From NCBI GenBank assembly GCA_044226845.1, contig JBGAGG010000001.1, positions 124,001 to 188,000 of the forward strand: a stretch of DNA of 64,000 nt. The letters run 5' to 3'. Both the position numbers and the translations under genes were made by a program. The stretch comes from JAFDZO01 sp044226845 (GTDB taxonomy: Bacteria > Bacteroidota > Ignavibacteria > Tepidaquicellales > Tepidaquicellaceae). This document shows positions 50,632-58,713 of this stretch, piece after piece (position 1 is the first letter of the stretch; each line of letters opens with the position of its first letter). Under the pieces are notes generated by a model. That model was given only the letters and a program-made list of their open reading frames with translations, had not been told where the DNA came from and did not search any database.

Positions 50632-52347
50632 TTGTCACACGCTATCAACTACGCCATCTCGTTCGCCAACCCGGCATCACATTACTGCGAGATTGAAATT
50701 CAATTTAATAATATTAAGTCCGATGCTGTTACGTTATTCCTTCCGGTCTGGACTCCCGGCTCTTATATGATCCGTGAATTTGCACGGCAGGTTCAGAACA
50801 CAGAAGCATTCTCATCAGCAGGAAAAAAATTAGACATTCATAAAACACGAAAGAACCACTGGGAAGTATACACTAAGGGTGAAAGTACTTTCACAGTAAA
50901 ATACAAAGTATATTGCAATGAGCTTACCGTTCGCACTAGCGAGATAACAGATGAACACGCTTTCATAAACTGCTCAAATGTTTTCATGTCAGCAAAAGGA
51001 ATGGAGAATGAGAAGTGTTCGGTGCAGATAAGTCCGCATGCTTCATGGAAAACAATTTCAACAGGATCAGAAAAAATTGGCAACAACTTATACGAAGCAG
51101 AAAATTACGACGTGCTTGCAGATTCTCCTATAGAAATCGGAAATCAAAAGGTTCTGGAGTTTGAAATTCAGAACATAAAACACTACATCGCTTTAACAGG
51201 AAGATCAAATTATAACGTTGATACTTTAATAAAAGATTTTAAAAGAATTGCAGAAGCGCAAATAAATTTCTTTGGTGATATTCCGTACAAGCATTACACT
51301 TATATCTGTCACCTTGTTGAAAAAGGAGGAGGCGGACTGGAGCATTTGAATTCGTTCGCTGTTCAGTTTCCGCGCTGGGCATTTACCGATGAAAAATTAT
51401 ACAAGCAGTTTCTGGGATTGGTATCGCATGAATTTTTTCATTTATGGAATGTAAAGAGAATTAGGCCGGCAGAACTCGGTCCGTTTGATTATGATAATGA
51501 AAATCACACAACGGGACTTTGGGTTGCAGAGGGATGGACAAGCATTTACGATAACATTTTTATTAGGCGATGCGGAGTTTTAGATAATAAAGAGTATTAT
51601 GAGTTCATTGAAAAAGAAGTAAACGATATAATGAGATTCCAGGGAAGATTCAATCAGAGCTTGTTTGAATCAAGCTACGACACATGGATAAAATTTTACA
51701 GACAAGATGAGAATTCAAAAAACTCACAGGTATCTTATTATACAAAAGGCGCACTTGTTGCACTGATGCTTAATATAGAAATCATTATATCAAGCAATTG
51801 TGAAAAATCATTAGACGATGCGCTTAAAGCTTTGTGGGAAGATTATAAAAAGAATCCTTCCAATGGATTTACCAATGAAAGAGTAAAAGAAATTTGTGAA
51901 TCACTCGCAGGAAAAGACTTAACTGACTTCTGGAATAAATATTTAATGGGACTTGATGAACTGCCTCTATTTGATTATTTCAAAAAAGCGGGACTTGAAG
52001 CAAAGAATGTAAACGAAGATTTAGTTACGTTTGATATTGAAACAAGCCAGGCAAACGGCAAAGTACTTATCACAAAAGTATATGCAGGCGGCTGCGGATA
52101 CACGGGCTGCTTAAATACAGGCGATGAAATAATTGCTATTAATGATATACGAATAGAAAAAGATTACGATAAAATTCTGAAAGAATATAAACATGATGAT
52201 GAAGTAAAAGTTCTGATTAACAGAAAAGGATTTATAAAAGAATTTATAATTAAGCTTACTCCTGCAATTCCGAAATACGAAATTTCCGAAATGGAAAACA
52301 TGACAGACGACCAGAGAAAAATTCTGAACAAATGGCTTCTGGGTTAA
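50632..52347 (+). CDS. M61 family glycyl aminopeptidase-like metallopeptidase with PDZ domain
   Basis: This 571-residue enzyme starts with TTG (MSHAINYAISFANPASHYCE). The zinc motif is VSHEFFHLWNVKRIRP (H266, E267, H270), and the downstream WVAEGWTSIYDNIFIRR supplies the Glu ligand. The N-terminal beta domain contains VWTPGSYMIREFARQVQ, and the PDZ-like region is at the C-terminus (TKVYAGGCGYTGCLNTGDEIIAIND). M61 peptidases cleave N-terminal glycine-type residues. No signal peptide is evident, so it is probably cytoplasmic. The neighbouring PPDK gene is 77 bases downstream. Confidence 0.93.
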   Translation: MSHAINYAISFANPASHYCEIEIQFNNIKSDAVTLFLPVWTPGSYMIREFARQVQNTEAFSSAGKKLDIHKTRKNHWEVYTKGESTFTVKYKVYCNELTVRTSEITDEHAFINCSNVFMSAKGMENEKCSVQISPHASWKTISTGSEKIGNNLYEAENYDVLADSPIEIGNQKVLEFEIQNIKHYIALTGRSNYNVDTLIKDFKRIAEAQINFFGDIPYKHYTYICHLVEKGGGGLEHLNSFAVQFPRWAFTDEKLYKQFLGLVSHEFFHLWNVKRIRPAELGPFDYDNENHTTGLWVAEGWTSIYDNIFIRRCGVLDNKEYYEFIEKEVNDIMRFQGRFNQSLFESSYDTWIKFYRQDENSKNSQVSYYTKGALVALMLNIEIIISSNCEKSLDDALKALWEDYKKNPSNGFTNERVKEICESLAGKDLTDFWNKYLMGLDELPLFDYFKKAGLEAKNVNEDLVTFDIETSQANGKVLITKVYAGGCGYTGCLNTGDEIIAINDIRIEKDYDKILKEYKHDDEVKVLINRKGFIKEFIIKLTPAIPKYEISEMENMTDDQRKILNKWLLG

Positions 52348-52423
52348 TATAATTACTGCTCAAAATTTACATCCCGTTCTTTAAAGTTTAAGAAAAAATC
52401 CAACAACACTAAACCAATATATT

Positions 52424-55147
52424 ATGCCGCAAAAATACGTTTACTTCTTTGGCGGGGGCAAAGCCGAAGGCGACGCGAAAATGAAAGAACTCCTTGGGGG
52501 CAAGGGAGCCAATCTTGCAGAAATGGTTAACATAAAGTTACCTGTACCTGCGGGATTCACAATCACTACTGAAGTCTGCACATATTATTATGCACATAAA
52601 AAGAAATTTCCGCCTGAGTTAAAATCACAGGTACTGGATTCACTCAGAAAGACCGAGAAGGTGATGGGATGTAAATTCGGAGACGTAAAAAATCCTTTGC
52701 TTGTTTCAGTCCGTTCTGGCGCGCGCGCTTCAATGCCGGGAATGATGGATACGATTTTAAACTTAGGATTGAATGATAAGACTGTTGCAGGATTAATAAA
52801 AAAAACAAATAATCCAAGATTTGTTTATGATTCGTACAGAAGATTTGTTCAGATGTACGGAGACGTAGTACTAGATTTAAAACCTACCAATAAACACCAG
52901 ATAGACCCATTCGAAGAAATAATTGAACACAAGAAAAAGAACAAAGGAATTACAAACGATTTAGATTTCACTGCCGATGATCTGCGTGACCTTGCAATTG
53001 AATTCAAAGCAGCTATAAAAAAAGGAACAGGTGAAGATTTCCCTGATGACCCTATGGAACAATTATGGGGAGCAGTCGGTGCAGTGTTCAGATCATGGAT
53101 GAATGACAGAGCTATTGTTTACAGAAAGCTGAACAAAATTCCTGTTGAGTGGGGAACTGCCGTTAACGTACAGGCTATGGTGTTCGGTAACATGGGCGAT
53201 ACATCAGGTACAGGTGTTGCGTTCACTCGTAATCCTTCCACCGGGGAAAATGAATTCTACGGTGAGTTCCTTATGAATGCGCAGGGTGAAGATGTTGTAG
53301 CGGGTATAAGAACTCCGCTTCCGATAAGCGACTTAAAGAAAGAGAATAAAAAATTATATGATCAGCTTGAAAAAGTAAGAAAGACACTTGAGCAGCATTA
53401 TCATGATATGATGGATATAGAGTTTACCATTCAGGAAGAAGTTCTTTATATGCTTCAGTGCAGAGCCGGTAAACGAACAGGACTTGCTGCAATAAAAATT
53501 GCTGTTGATATGGTTCGCGAAAAGCTTATTAATACAAAAGAAGCAATTATGAGAGTAGAGCCGATGCAATTGAATCAGCTGCTAAGACCTATATTTGATT
53601 TAAAAGAAAAAGAGCTCGCAATAAGAAGCGGTAAGCTTTTAACTAAAGGTTTGAATGCCGGACCCGGTGCAGCAAGCGGCAAAGTATATTTTAATTCATA
53701 CGATGCTGTTAACGCAAAAGCCCGCGGTGAAAAAGTTATACTTGTAAGAATTGAAACGTCGCCTGAAGATATCAGAGGTATGAATGCTTCCGAGGGTATT
53801 TTGACATCTAAAGGCGGAATGACTTCTCACGCTGCTCTTGTCGCAAGGCAGATGGGAAAAGTCTGTGTTGCAGGCGCGGGAAATCTGGATATAGATTATC
53901 TGCTTAAGACTGCCAGAGTAAAAGGTAAGACGATGGAAGTAAGAGAAGGTGATTATATTTCTATAGATGGTTCTACCGGTGAAGTTATAATCGGAATGCT
54001 TGAAACAAAACCATCGGAAGTGCTACAGGTATTAATTGACAAAACCATGAAGCCTGCCGAATCGAGAATATACCGCTACTATGACAAGTTTATGGGATGG
54101 GTAGATAAGAACAGAGAGATGGAGGTAAGAACAAATGCAGACCAGCCTGACCAATCCGAAAATGCAGTTGCATTCGGAGCAGAAGGTATCGGTCTTTGCA
54201 GAACTGAACATATGTTTTTCGGCGGAGATAGAATTGATGCCGTCCGTGAAATGATACTTGCCTACAGAGAAGAAGGAAGAAGAAAAGCTTTAGACAAACT
54301 GCTTCCATATCAAAGATTAGACTTCGTAGAAATCTTCAGAGTGATGAAGCAAAGGCCGGTAACAATTCGCCTGCTAGATCCGCCGCTTCATGAATTCCTG
54401 CCGCACACGGAAATTGAAATCCGTAAGCTTGCAGTTATGATCGGTACTCACGTAGATGAAATTAAGTATAAGATTGATTCCTTATCTGAATTCAATCCTA
54501 TGCTTGGTCACAGAGGATGCCGTCTTGGAATTTCATTCCCTGAAATTACTGAAATGCAAACGAGAGCAATTTTTGAAGCTGCAGTTGTTGTACATAAAGA
54601 AGGATTGAAAGTTGTGCCGGAAATTATGGTGCCGCTTATCGGTCATGAAAACGAATTCAAATCACAGGAAGAAGTTATACGCAGAGTTGCGGAAGAAGTA
54701 ATGAAAGAGAAAGGTGTGAAGATAAACTACAAAGTTGGAACGATGATTGAAATCCCGAGGGCAGCGCTTGCTGCGGGGAAGATTGCGCAATCTGCCGAAT
54801 TCTTCTCATTCGGAACGAACGATTTAACTCAGATGACTTTCGGACTTTCAAGAGATGACGCAGGTTCATTCCTGCCTTATTATGTTGAATCAGGAATTAT
54901 AAAAAGCGACCCGTTTGAATCAATTGATATTGACGGCGTTGGAGTGCTGATGGAATTTGCTGTAAGAAAAGGAAGAGAAGTTAAGCCCGACCTGAAAATC
55001 GGAATCTGCGGAGAGCATGGCGGAGAGCCTGCCTCGGTTGAATTCTGCCACAGTCTCGGACTTGATTATGTAAGCTGCTCACCTTTCAGAGTGCCGATTG
55101 CAAGACTGGCAGCGGCGAGAGCAAACCTGAAAGCACATGTTAAATAA
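52424..55147 (+). CDS. ppdK: Pyruvate, phosphate dikinase
   Basis: This 907-residue enzyme interconverts pyruvate, ATP and phosphate with PEP, AMP and pyrophosphate. The ATP-grasp start is FGGGKAEGDAKMKELLGGKGANLAEM, and the swivelling-domain phospho-His is H469 in LTSKGGMTSHAALVARQMGK. The C-terminal PEP/pyruvate domain has GICGEHGGEPAS with catalytic Cys (C862) and the DLTQMTFGLSRDD metal-binding loop. Size and all domains are standard. A terminator follows. In anaerobic bacteria PPDK commonly links glycolysis and gluconeogenesis. Confidence 0.97.
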   Translation: MPQKYVYFFGGGKAEGDAKMKELLGGKGANLAEMVNIKLPVPAGFTITTEVCTYYYAHKKKFPPELKSQVLDSLRKTEKVMGCKFGDVKNPLLVSVRSGARASMPGMMDTILNLGLNDKTVAGLIKKTNNPRFVYDSYRRFVQMYGDVVLDLKPTNKHQIDPFEEIIEHKKKNKGITNDLDFTADDLRDLAIEFKAAIKKGTGEDFPDDPMEQLWGAVGAVFRSWMNDRAIVYRKLNKIPVEWGTAVNVQAMVFGNMGDTSGTGVAFTRNPSTGENEFYGEFLMNAQGEDVVAGIRTPLPISDLKKENKKLYDQLEKVRKTLEQHYHDMMDIEFTIQEEVLYMLQCRAGKRTGLAAIKIAVDMVREKLINTKEAIMRVEPMQLNQLLRPIFDLKEKELAIRSGKLLTKGLNAGPGAASGKVYFNSYDAVNAKARGEKVILVRIETSPEDIRGMNASEGILTSKGGMTSHAALVARQMGKVCVAGAGNLDIDYLLKTARVKGKTMEVREGDYISIDGSTGEVIIGMLETKPSEVLQVLIDKTMKPAESRIYRYYDKFMGWVDKNREMEVRTNADQPDQSENAVAFGAEGIGLCRTEHMFFGGDRIDAVREMILAYREEGRRKALDKLLPYQRLDFVEIFRVMKQRPVTIRLLDPPLHEFLPHTEIEIRKLAVMIGTHVDEIKYKIDSLSEFNPMLGHRGCRLGISFPEITEMQTRAIFEAAVVVHKEGLKVVPEIMVPLIGHENEFKSQEEVIRRVAEEVMKEKGVKINYKVGTMIEIPRAALAAGKIAQSAEFFSFGTNDLTQMTFGLSRDDAGSFLPYYVESGIIKSDPFESIDIDGVGVLMEFAVRKGREVKPDLKIGICGEHGGEPASVEFCHSLGLDYVSCSPFRVPIARLAAARANLKAHVK

Positions 55148-55170
55148 TTAAATATATTCGATATAAAAGC

Positions 55171-55200
55171 AAAAAGGCTCAGAGCAATCTGAGCCTTTTT
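55171..55200 (+). terminator. Rho-independent terminator after ppdK
   Basis: AAAAAGGCTCAGA pairs with TCTGAGCCTTTTT around a short GCAA loop, followed by more T. This is a strong intrinsic terminator. Confidence 0.9.
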
Positions 55201-55232
55201 TGTTTGAACTCATTGTTTGAATTTCAAAAGAG

Positions 55233-55356
55233 CTGTAGGGGAAGGACTTGAACCTTCATGGAGTAGTTAGTCCTCTTTCCCGTAGGATTGAAAATTTTTC
55301 CTAGAACCTCCGCCGCCGAGACCGGACGGTGTGTCTGCCAGTTTCACCACCCTACA
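55233..55356 (-). tRNA. tRNA-like gene (Leu-like scaffold) with oversized variable arm, identity uncertain
   Basis: Read on the minus strand: acceptor TGTAGGG (55356-55350) pairs with CCCTACA (55240-55234), the D-arm is GTG-AAACTGGCAGA-CAC, the T-stem GAAGG/CCTTC closes loop TTCAAGT, and the anticodon stem CCGTC/GGCGG (one G-U) closes loop CGGTCTC. Standard position 33 would be G, not U, and the triplet would be GTC. The D-loop is Leu-like (AAACTGGCAGA) and the variable region is 55 nt (typical 12-20), closed by GGAG/CTCC with an inner TAGGA/TCCTA hairpin. A leucine, serine or tRNA-derived pseudogene are all possible. No CCA is encoded. Confidence 0.55.
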
Positions 55357-55448
55357 AGTGTCTACAAAAATAGACAATTCAGGGTAAAAATTCAACTGAT
55401 TTTATATTAAAATTGTGGTTTTATTTTAAATAATTGTTATTGTTAACT

Positions 55449-56090
55449 TTATTTGTAAACGGCAGTTCCCTCAAATTCAAGTCTAGGGTCATAAATACTC
55501 ACAAATTCCGATAATTCGTACACATTTCTATACCCATATCCATATAAATTGATATAAGTCGGGATATTTAAAGCAAGCGTAATCGGCTTCAAAGCGATGG
55601 TTTCTACTCCTGGTTTCACTACATTTTCTTTTGTGGCATCAACAATATTCACTGTTTCTGATAGTCCGTTCTTTAGCTGAAGCTGAATTGTCTGCATATT
55701 CAAAATTTCCGGCTGGACCATTTTAGTCGGGAAAAATTTTCTATCGTCATCAAAATTATTATTGCAGTAAATAAGAATCTTTGTATCGTAAGAGGGTATT
55801 AAATTGGCAAGAGCTTCCTGATTGAAATCAGAAAAATTAATATGAATCGCCCCTTTAATATGCTTTGCATTGTACATGGCATCGGAGCGTGCATCGAGAA
55901 TTATTACTCCTTCTTTTTTAGCTTCTGCATTAAATTCATCCAGATTTAATAATCTTGTCTTTCTGTGCTCTTTTACTTCGCCAATAAGTTTCTCATAATC
56001 ATCCATACTGACTTTTGAAGGCTTAATTTGCGCATGAAGTGAAAGGGAAAAAAGGGTTAAAACGATTAAAACTGAATAGAATTTTTTCAT
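55449..56090 (-). CDS. Exported rhodanese-like protein
   Basis: This 213-residue protein has a signal peptide (FYSVLIVLTLFSLSLHAQ) and a rhodanese domain: GVIILDARSDAMYNAKHIKGAIHINF (D-A-R-x5-Y-x2-GHI-like), and the active-site loop with Cys at KILIYCNNNFDDDRKFF. The C-terminal block VNIYGYGYRNVYELSEFVSIYDPRLEFEG-like (here LYGYGYRNVYEL) is intact. Rhodaneses handle sulfane sulfur; the CNNNFDD loop differs from classical CRxGxR, so the substrate may differ. The lone gene lies between the tRNA-like element and the repeat region. Confidence 0.85.
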   Translation of the reverse strand: MKKFYSVLIVLTLFSLSLHAQIKPSKVSMDDYEKLIGEVKEHRKTRLLNLDEFNAEAKKEGVIILDARSDAMYNAKHIKGAIHINFSDFNQEALANLIPSYDTKILIYCNNNFDDDRKFFPTKMVQPEILNMQTIQLQLKNGLSETVNIVDATKENVVKPGVETIALKPITLALNIPTYINLYGYGYRNVYELSEFVSIYDPRLEFEGTAVYK

Positions 56091-56284
56091 ATCTCTGGAG
56101 TTTATTTTAGAACTGTTCTTCTTATAACTATGAAATTTTGATTTTGTTCAAAATTCAGATTTTGGTCGGATTATTCCTGCCACAAAAACACGAAATGAAC
56201 AAAATCTCACAAAATAATTCTACATACTAAATTCTAAATTTAAATTTCTTAAAAGTCGGGTCTTATTTCTTATAATAACTTTTC

Positions 56285-56768
56285 AAAGTCGCAAAATAGT
56301 AACATTCTGAGCTATGCTCAGTCCCGTCTTCAGCGGGTTCTAACCTTCTCCAAATAAATCCTTTCCAAAATTTTTTCCAATCTTGACGGGTTTTTGACGG
56401 ATTTTGAAATTTCAGTGTTGTAAAAACAATTCGCCAAAGACGAACCTTCGGTACCGACTCACGAAAATCCTACATTGCAAATCTTTTATGTCGGATTTTA
56501 TCCGTCACAGAAAAATTTTTTTCAATCCTGATGAATTTTTGACGGATTAATATGTAAAGCTGAATTAATACTAATCCAGCGGGGCGCCCTCCACGAACCG
56601 GAGGTTCGTACGTTCAAGGCGAAGAATTGAAAATTTCAATTCTTCGTTTTGAACGTGTCCCGATGAAATCGAGACGGAGGGCGCCCCCGTCAAATGCTTA
56701 AACATCTTCAATATAGAAAGAACTTTTATCAAAATAAATAAAATCTTCCCTATTAGTAGGTATAGGGA
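56285..56768 (+). repeat. Dispersed intergenic repeat, copy B
   Basis: This is the plus-strand counterpart of copy A at 43.3-43.8 kb, in opposite orientation. It includes GTCGCAAAATAGTAACATT, the CTGAGC/GCTCAG hairpin, TTTTTGACGGATTTTGAAA, 27 bases identical to copy A (56411-56437) and the end TTCCCTATTAGTAGG (56746-56760). It occupies most of the 680-base gap between 56091 and 56771. Unlike copy A it carries the 107-nt four-way-junction element at 56581-56687. No open frame of interest lies here. Confidence 0.75.
56581..56687 (+). ncRNA. 107-nt perfect four-way-junction element (MITE-like or structured RNA)
   Basis: Outer stem: 12 bp, GGGGCGCCCTCC (56581-56592) with GGAGGGCGCCCC (56676-56687). 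Arm 1: ACGAACC/GGTTCGT (56593-56609), loop GGA. Arm 2: 56610-56656, about 22 bp, starting ACGTTCAA and ending TTGAACGT, with two G-U pairs on this strand. Arm 3: 56657-56675, GTCCCGAT/ATCGAGAC, one C-A mismatch, loop GAA. The arms abut with no unpaired junction bases. The G-U pairs favour an RNA or single-stranded DNA form of this strand. It is absent from repeat copy A. It could be a mobile hairpin, a small RNA or a recombination site. Confidence 0.65.
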
Positions 56769-56771
56769 AAA

Positions 56772-57062
56772 TTAATTCTCTTGCAGTGTCTGCTCAATTT
56801 TCTTCATCGCATCTTCTACCTTGCCCGGCGGAGCGTTTGTTTCCCATGAAAGTTCATACTCGCCGTCGCGGGCAATTATTTCAGCATCTACGTGAAATTT
56901 AACAATGAATCTTTTTTCAGCATGGACTTTATATCCGTCCATAATTTTCGTGACTTCAACATCGTTGCCGGATATTTCGTATTTGAATTTTTCTTTTAAT
57001 TTTTCCAGTGAGTCTAATAATTCCTGTTTACTCTTTCCCGGTTTTTCAATAATTTTTTTCAT
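56772..57062 (-). CDS. Small protein of unknown function
   Basis: This 96-residue protein has no signal or membrane segment. It starts KKIIEKPGKSKQELLDSLEK, a basic helix, and continues YEISGNDVEVTKIMDGYKVH and FIVKFHVDAEIIARDGEYEL, a beta-sheet with a W, then PGKVEDAMKKIEQTLQEN, a helix. It resembles the small polyhydroxyalkanoate-system type of alpha-beta proteins only by shape; I would not assign it. The start is next to an inverted repeat (TTTATAACC / GGTTATAAA) at 57063-57100 that could fold over the start. It is co-oriented with the membrane protein upstream. Confidence 0.62.
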   Translation of the reverse strand: MKKIIEKPGKSKQELLDSLEKLKEKFKYEISGNDVEVTKIMDGYKVHAEKRFIVKFHVDAEIIARDGEYELSWETNAPPGKVEDAMKKIEQTLQEN

Positions 57063-57113
57063 TTATAACCTTAGTTTGTTTAGTTTACGGGGTTATAAAT
57101 TTCAACACGGGCA

Positions 57114-57470
57114 TTAATTTTTTAATTCCGTATTAACTCTCATTATAGAATCTCTGAATGAAATATAGAACAAAGTAAAATCAGTCATGAACAAAACCGC
57201 GGCTAGCCCTGCAGGAATAGCAGCAAGAAATTTTATATAATTCATTAACGCTCCGCCTGCTATCCCTAGTATCGCATTTATTATCCAAAGCGTTTCAAGA
57301 TCAGGGATAATAACAACTTTTACTTCATGCTGCGGCTGAGTTGTGAAACCGGAATATGTTATGACCAGTACGCATGATGTTATAAAACTTAACGCTCCGA
57401 TTATCGCAAAAAATTTTTCAATCGGATTTTTCTCTAAATAGAATTTTTCAGTAGGAGTGTGTTGTTTCAA
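57114..57470 (-). CDS. Small membrane protein of unknown function
   Basis: This 118-residue protein has three hydrophobic helices: FFAIIGALSFITSCVLVITY, LWIINAILGIAGGALMNYI and FLAAIPAGLAAVLFMTDFTLFYI. Charged tails flank them. I do not recognise a family. The middle segment GIAGGALMNYIKF has small-residue packing, as in oligomeric membrane proteins. It lies between the 96-residue gene and the 396-residue lipoprotein-like gene, all minus strand, so the three may be one transcript. Confidence 0.65.
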   Translation of the reverse strand: MKQHTPTEKFYLEKNPIEKFFAIIGALSFITSCVLVITYSGFTTQPQHEVKVVIIPDLETLWIINAILGIAGGALMNYIKFLAAIPAGLAAVLFMTDFTLFYISFRDSIMRVNTELKN

Positions 57471-57502
57471 TGTCGATTATAAATTTTATTTGTTATTTGA
57501 AA

Positions 57503-58693
57503 TTATCTTTTACTGCCATGCTCTTTATTATTTAATTTTACGTAAGTAATACTAGCCTTCGTGCCGGAATATTCAATTAAAGCAATAGGATAGAATGTTG
57601 GGTAATATAATTGATAGTAGTTAGCCGAATTTATGTATAAAGCCTTTGGAAAAGCTTTACCGCTTAAGGTATCGTATGTAACACCTGTAAAACTAAGAAA
57701 ATTACCAGGCATACCGTTTTGTTTATATTCTTCAGGAATTAATGAAACATCTATGCTGTCGATTTTAAAATCCAGTTTATATGTACCTTCTTTTCCTATA
57801 ATTTGATTATCTGCAATTATATCTCCATTCTCTGTAATTTCAATTTTTGAAGAGGATTTCTCTGATTTATTCTTATCAGAATCAAATTTATTTATATCAA
57901 AAGAAAAAGTTCTTTTATTTTTTTCCTTTTTTACATCAATACACTTAAGTGTTGTAATTTCTTCACGAGAAGGAAGTGTTTTTTGTTCTGAAAATTCATT
58001 TTTACCATCAATGCTTTTACTTGAAAAACTTATACGCTCAACCGTATAAACAAATTGAAGCTCGTCTCCTTTTTGAATATCAAAAGAAGTTTTTATAGAA
58101 TCGTTTTTTGTGAGAATTTGAGCAGCTATACTGAATGCACCATCAGTTAAAGATTTTTTGAACTCTTTATTATTCACGGTAATATCCATTCTTTCTTTAT
58201 CCGGTTCATAGTAAATAAAAACATTCTTATCCTCTCCAAGATATAATTTCATAGGAGAATCAGAGCCCGGCACAAAGTCAGATTTTGGGGAATATGTTCT
58301 GGTATCCACATACTCATATCCTATCTTGGCTTCCTTTCCAAAGAGAGTACCTGTTTGTTCTTCTGGTTTTAATTTTAAATTGTGTATGCTTTGGAGCTTC
58401 TCGGTAAGTAAAATATATTCCTCGTTAGAAATTCTTTCAAATTCAAAATATACTTCATGTACACCTTTATAATTTTTAAATTTATCCCATTTGAATTTTT
58501 TAAATTCAGCTCCGTTTATAGATGTATCTTTCTCAAATGTTTTAGTATATAAAAAATCGACATTATTGCTTTGCCTATTTGTTTCATATTGTCCGGAAAA
58601 AAATATAGTGGGAGTTTGTGATAGAGACCTGATTTTATTTTGTCCACAGGAAATATTTGATACAGTTAAAATTAAAAATAATAAAATTTTCAT
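57503..58693 (-). CDS. Exported protein of unknown function
   Basis: This 396-residue protein starts with a short lipoprotein-like signal (LFLILTVSNISCGQN). The mature part is beta-rich with repeated charged strands (YEFVDTRTYSPKSDFVPGSD, VNNKEFKKSLTDGAFSIAAQ) and a late block VYYPTFYPIALIEYSGTKASITYV-like (QLYYPTFYPIALIEYSG). No motif gives a function. The Lys/Glu/Ser richness suggests a soluble periplasmic or surface protein. It lies 20 bases before the rlmD stop on the same strand; the gap is too small for an obvious promoter, so it may be co-transcribed with rlmD. Confidence 0.62.
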   Translation of the reverse strand: MKILLFLILTVSNISCGQNKIRSLSQTPTIFFSGQYETNRQSNNVDFLYTKTFEKDTSINGAEFKKFKWDKFKNYKGVHEVYFEFERISNEEYILLTEKLQSIHNLKLKPEEQTGTLFGKEAKIGYEYVDTRTYSPKSDFVPGSDSPMKLYLGEDKNVFIYYEPDKERMDITVNNKEFKKSLTDGAFSIAAQILTKNDSIKTSFDIQKGDELQFVYTVERISFSSKSIDGKNEFSEQKTLPSREEITTLKCIDVKKEKNKRTFSFDINKFDSDKNKSEKSSSKIEITENGDIIADNQIIGKEGTYKLDFKIDSIDVSLIPEEYKQNGMPGNFLSFTGVTYDTLSGKAFPKALYINSANYYQLYYPTFYPIALIEYSGTKASITYVKLNNKEHGSKR

Positions 58694-58713
58694 GCCTGTT
58701 ATTTTAGTTAATA

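Noticed and set aside
56581..56687. Reading the four-way junction as a tRNA
   Set aside because: The outer stem is 12 bp, one arm is about 22 bp, and there is no T-loop, D-loop or anticodon consensus.
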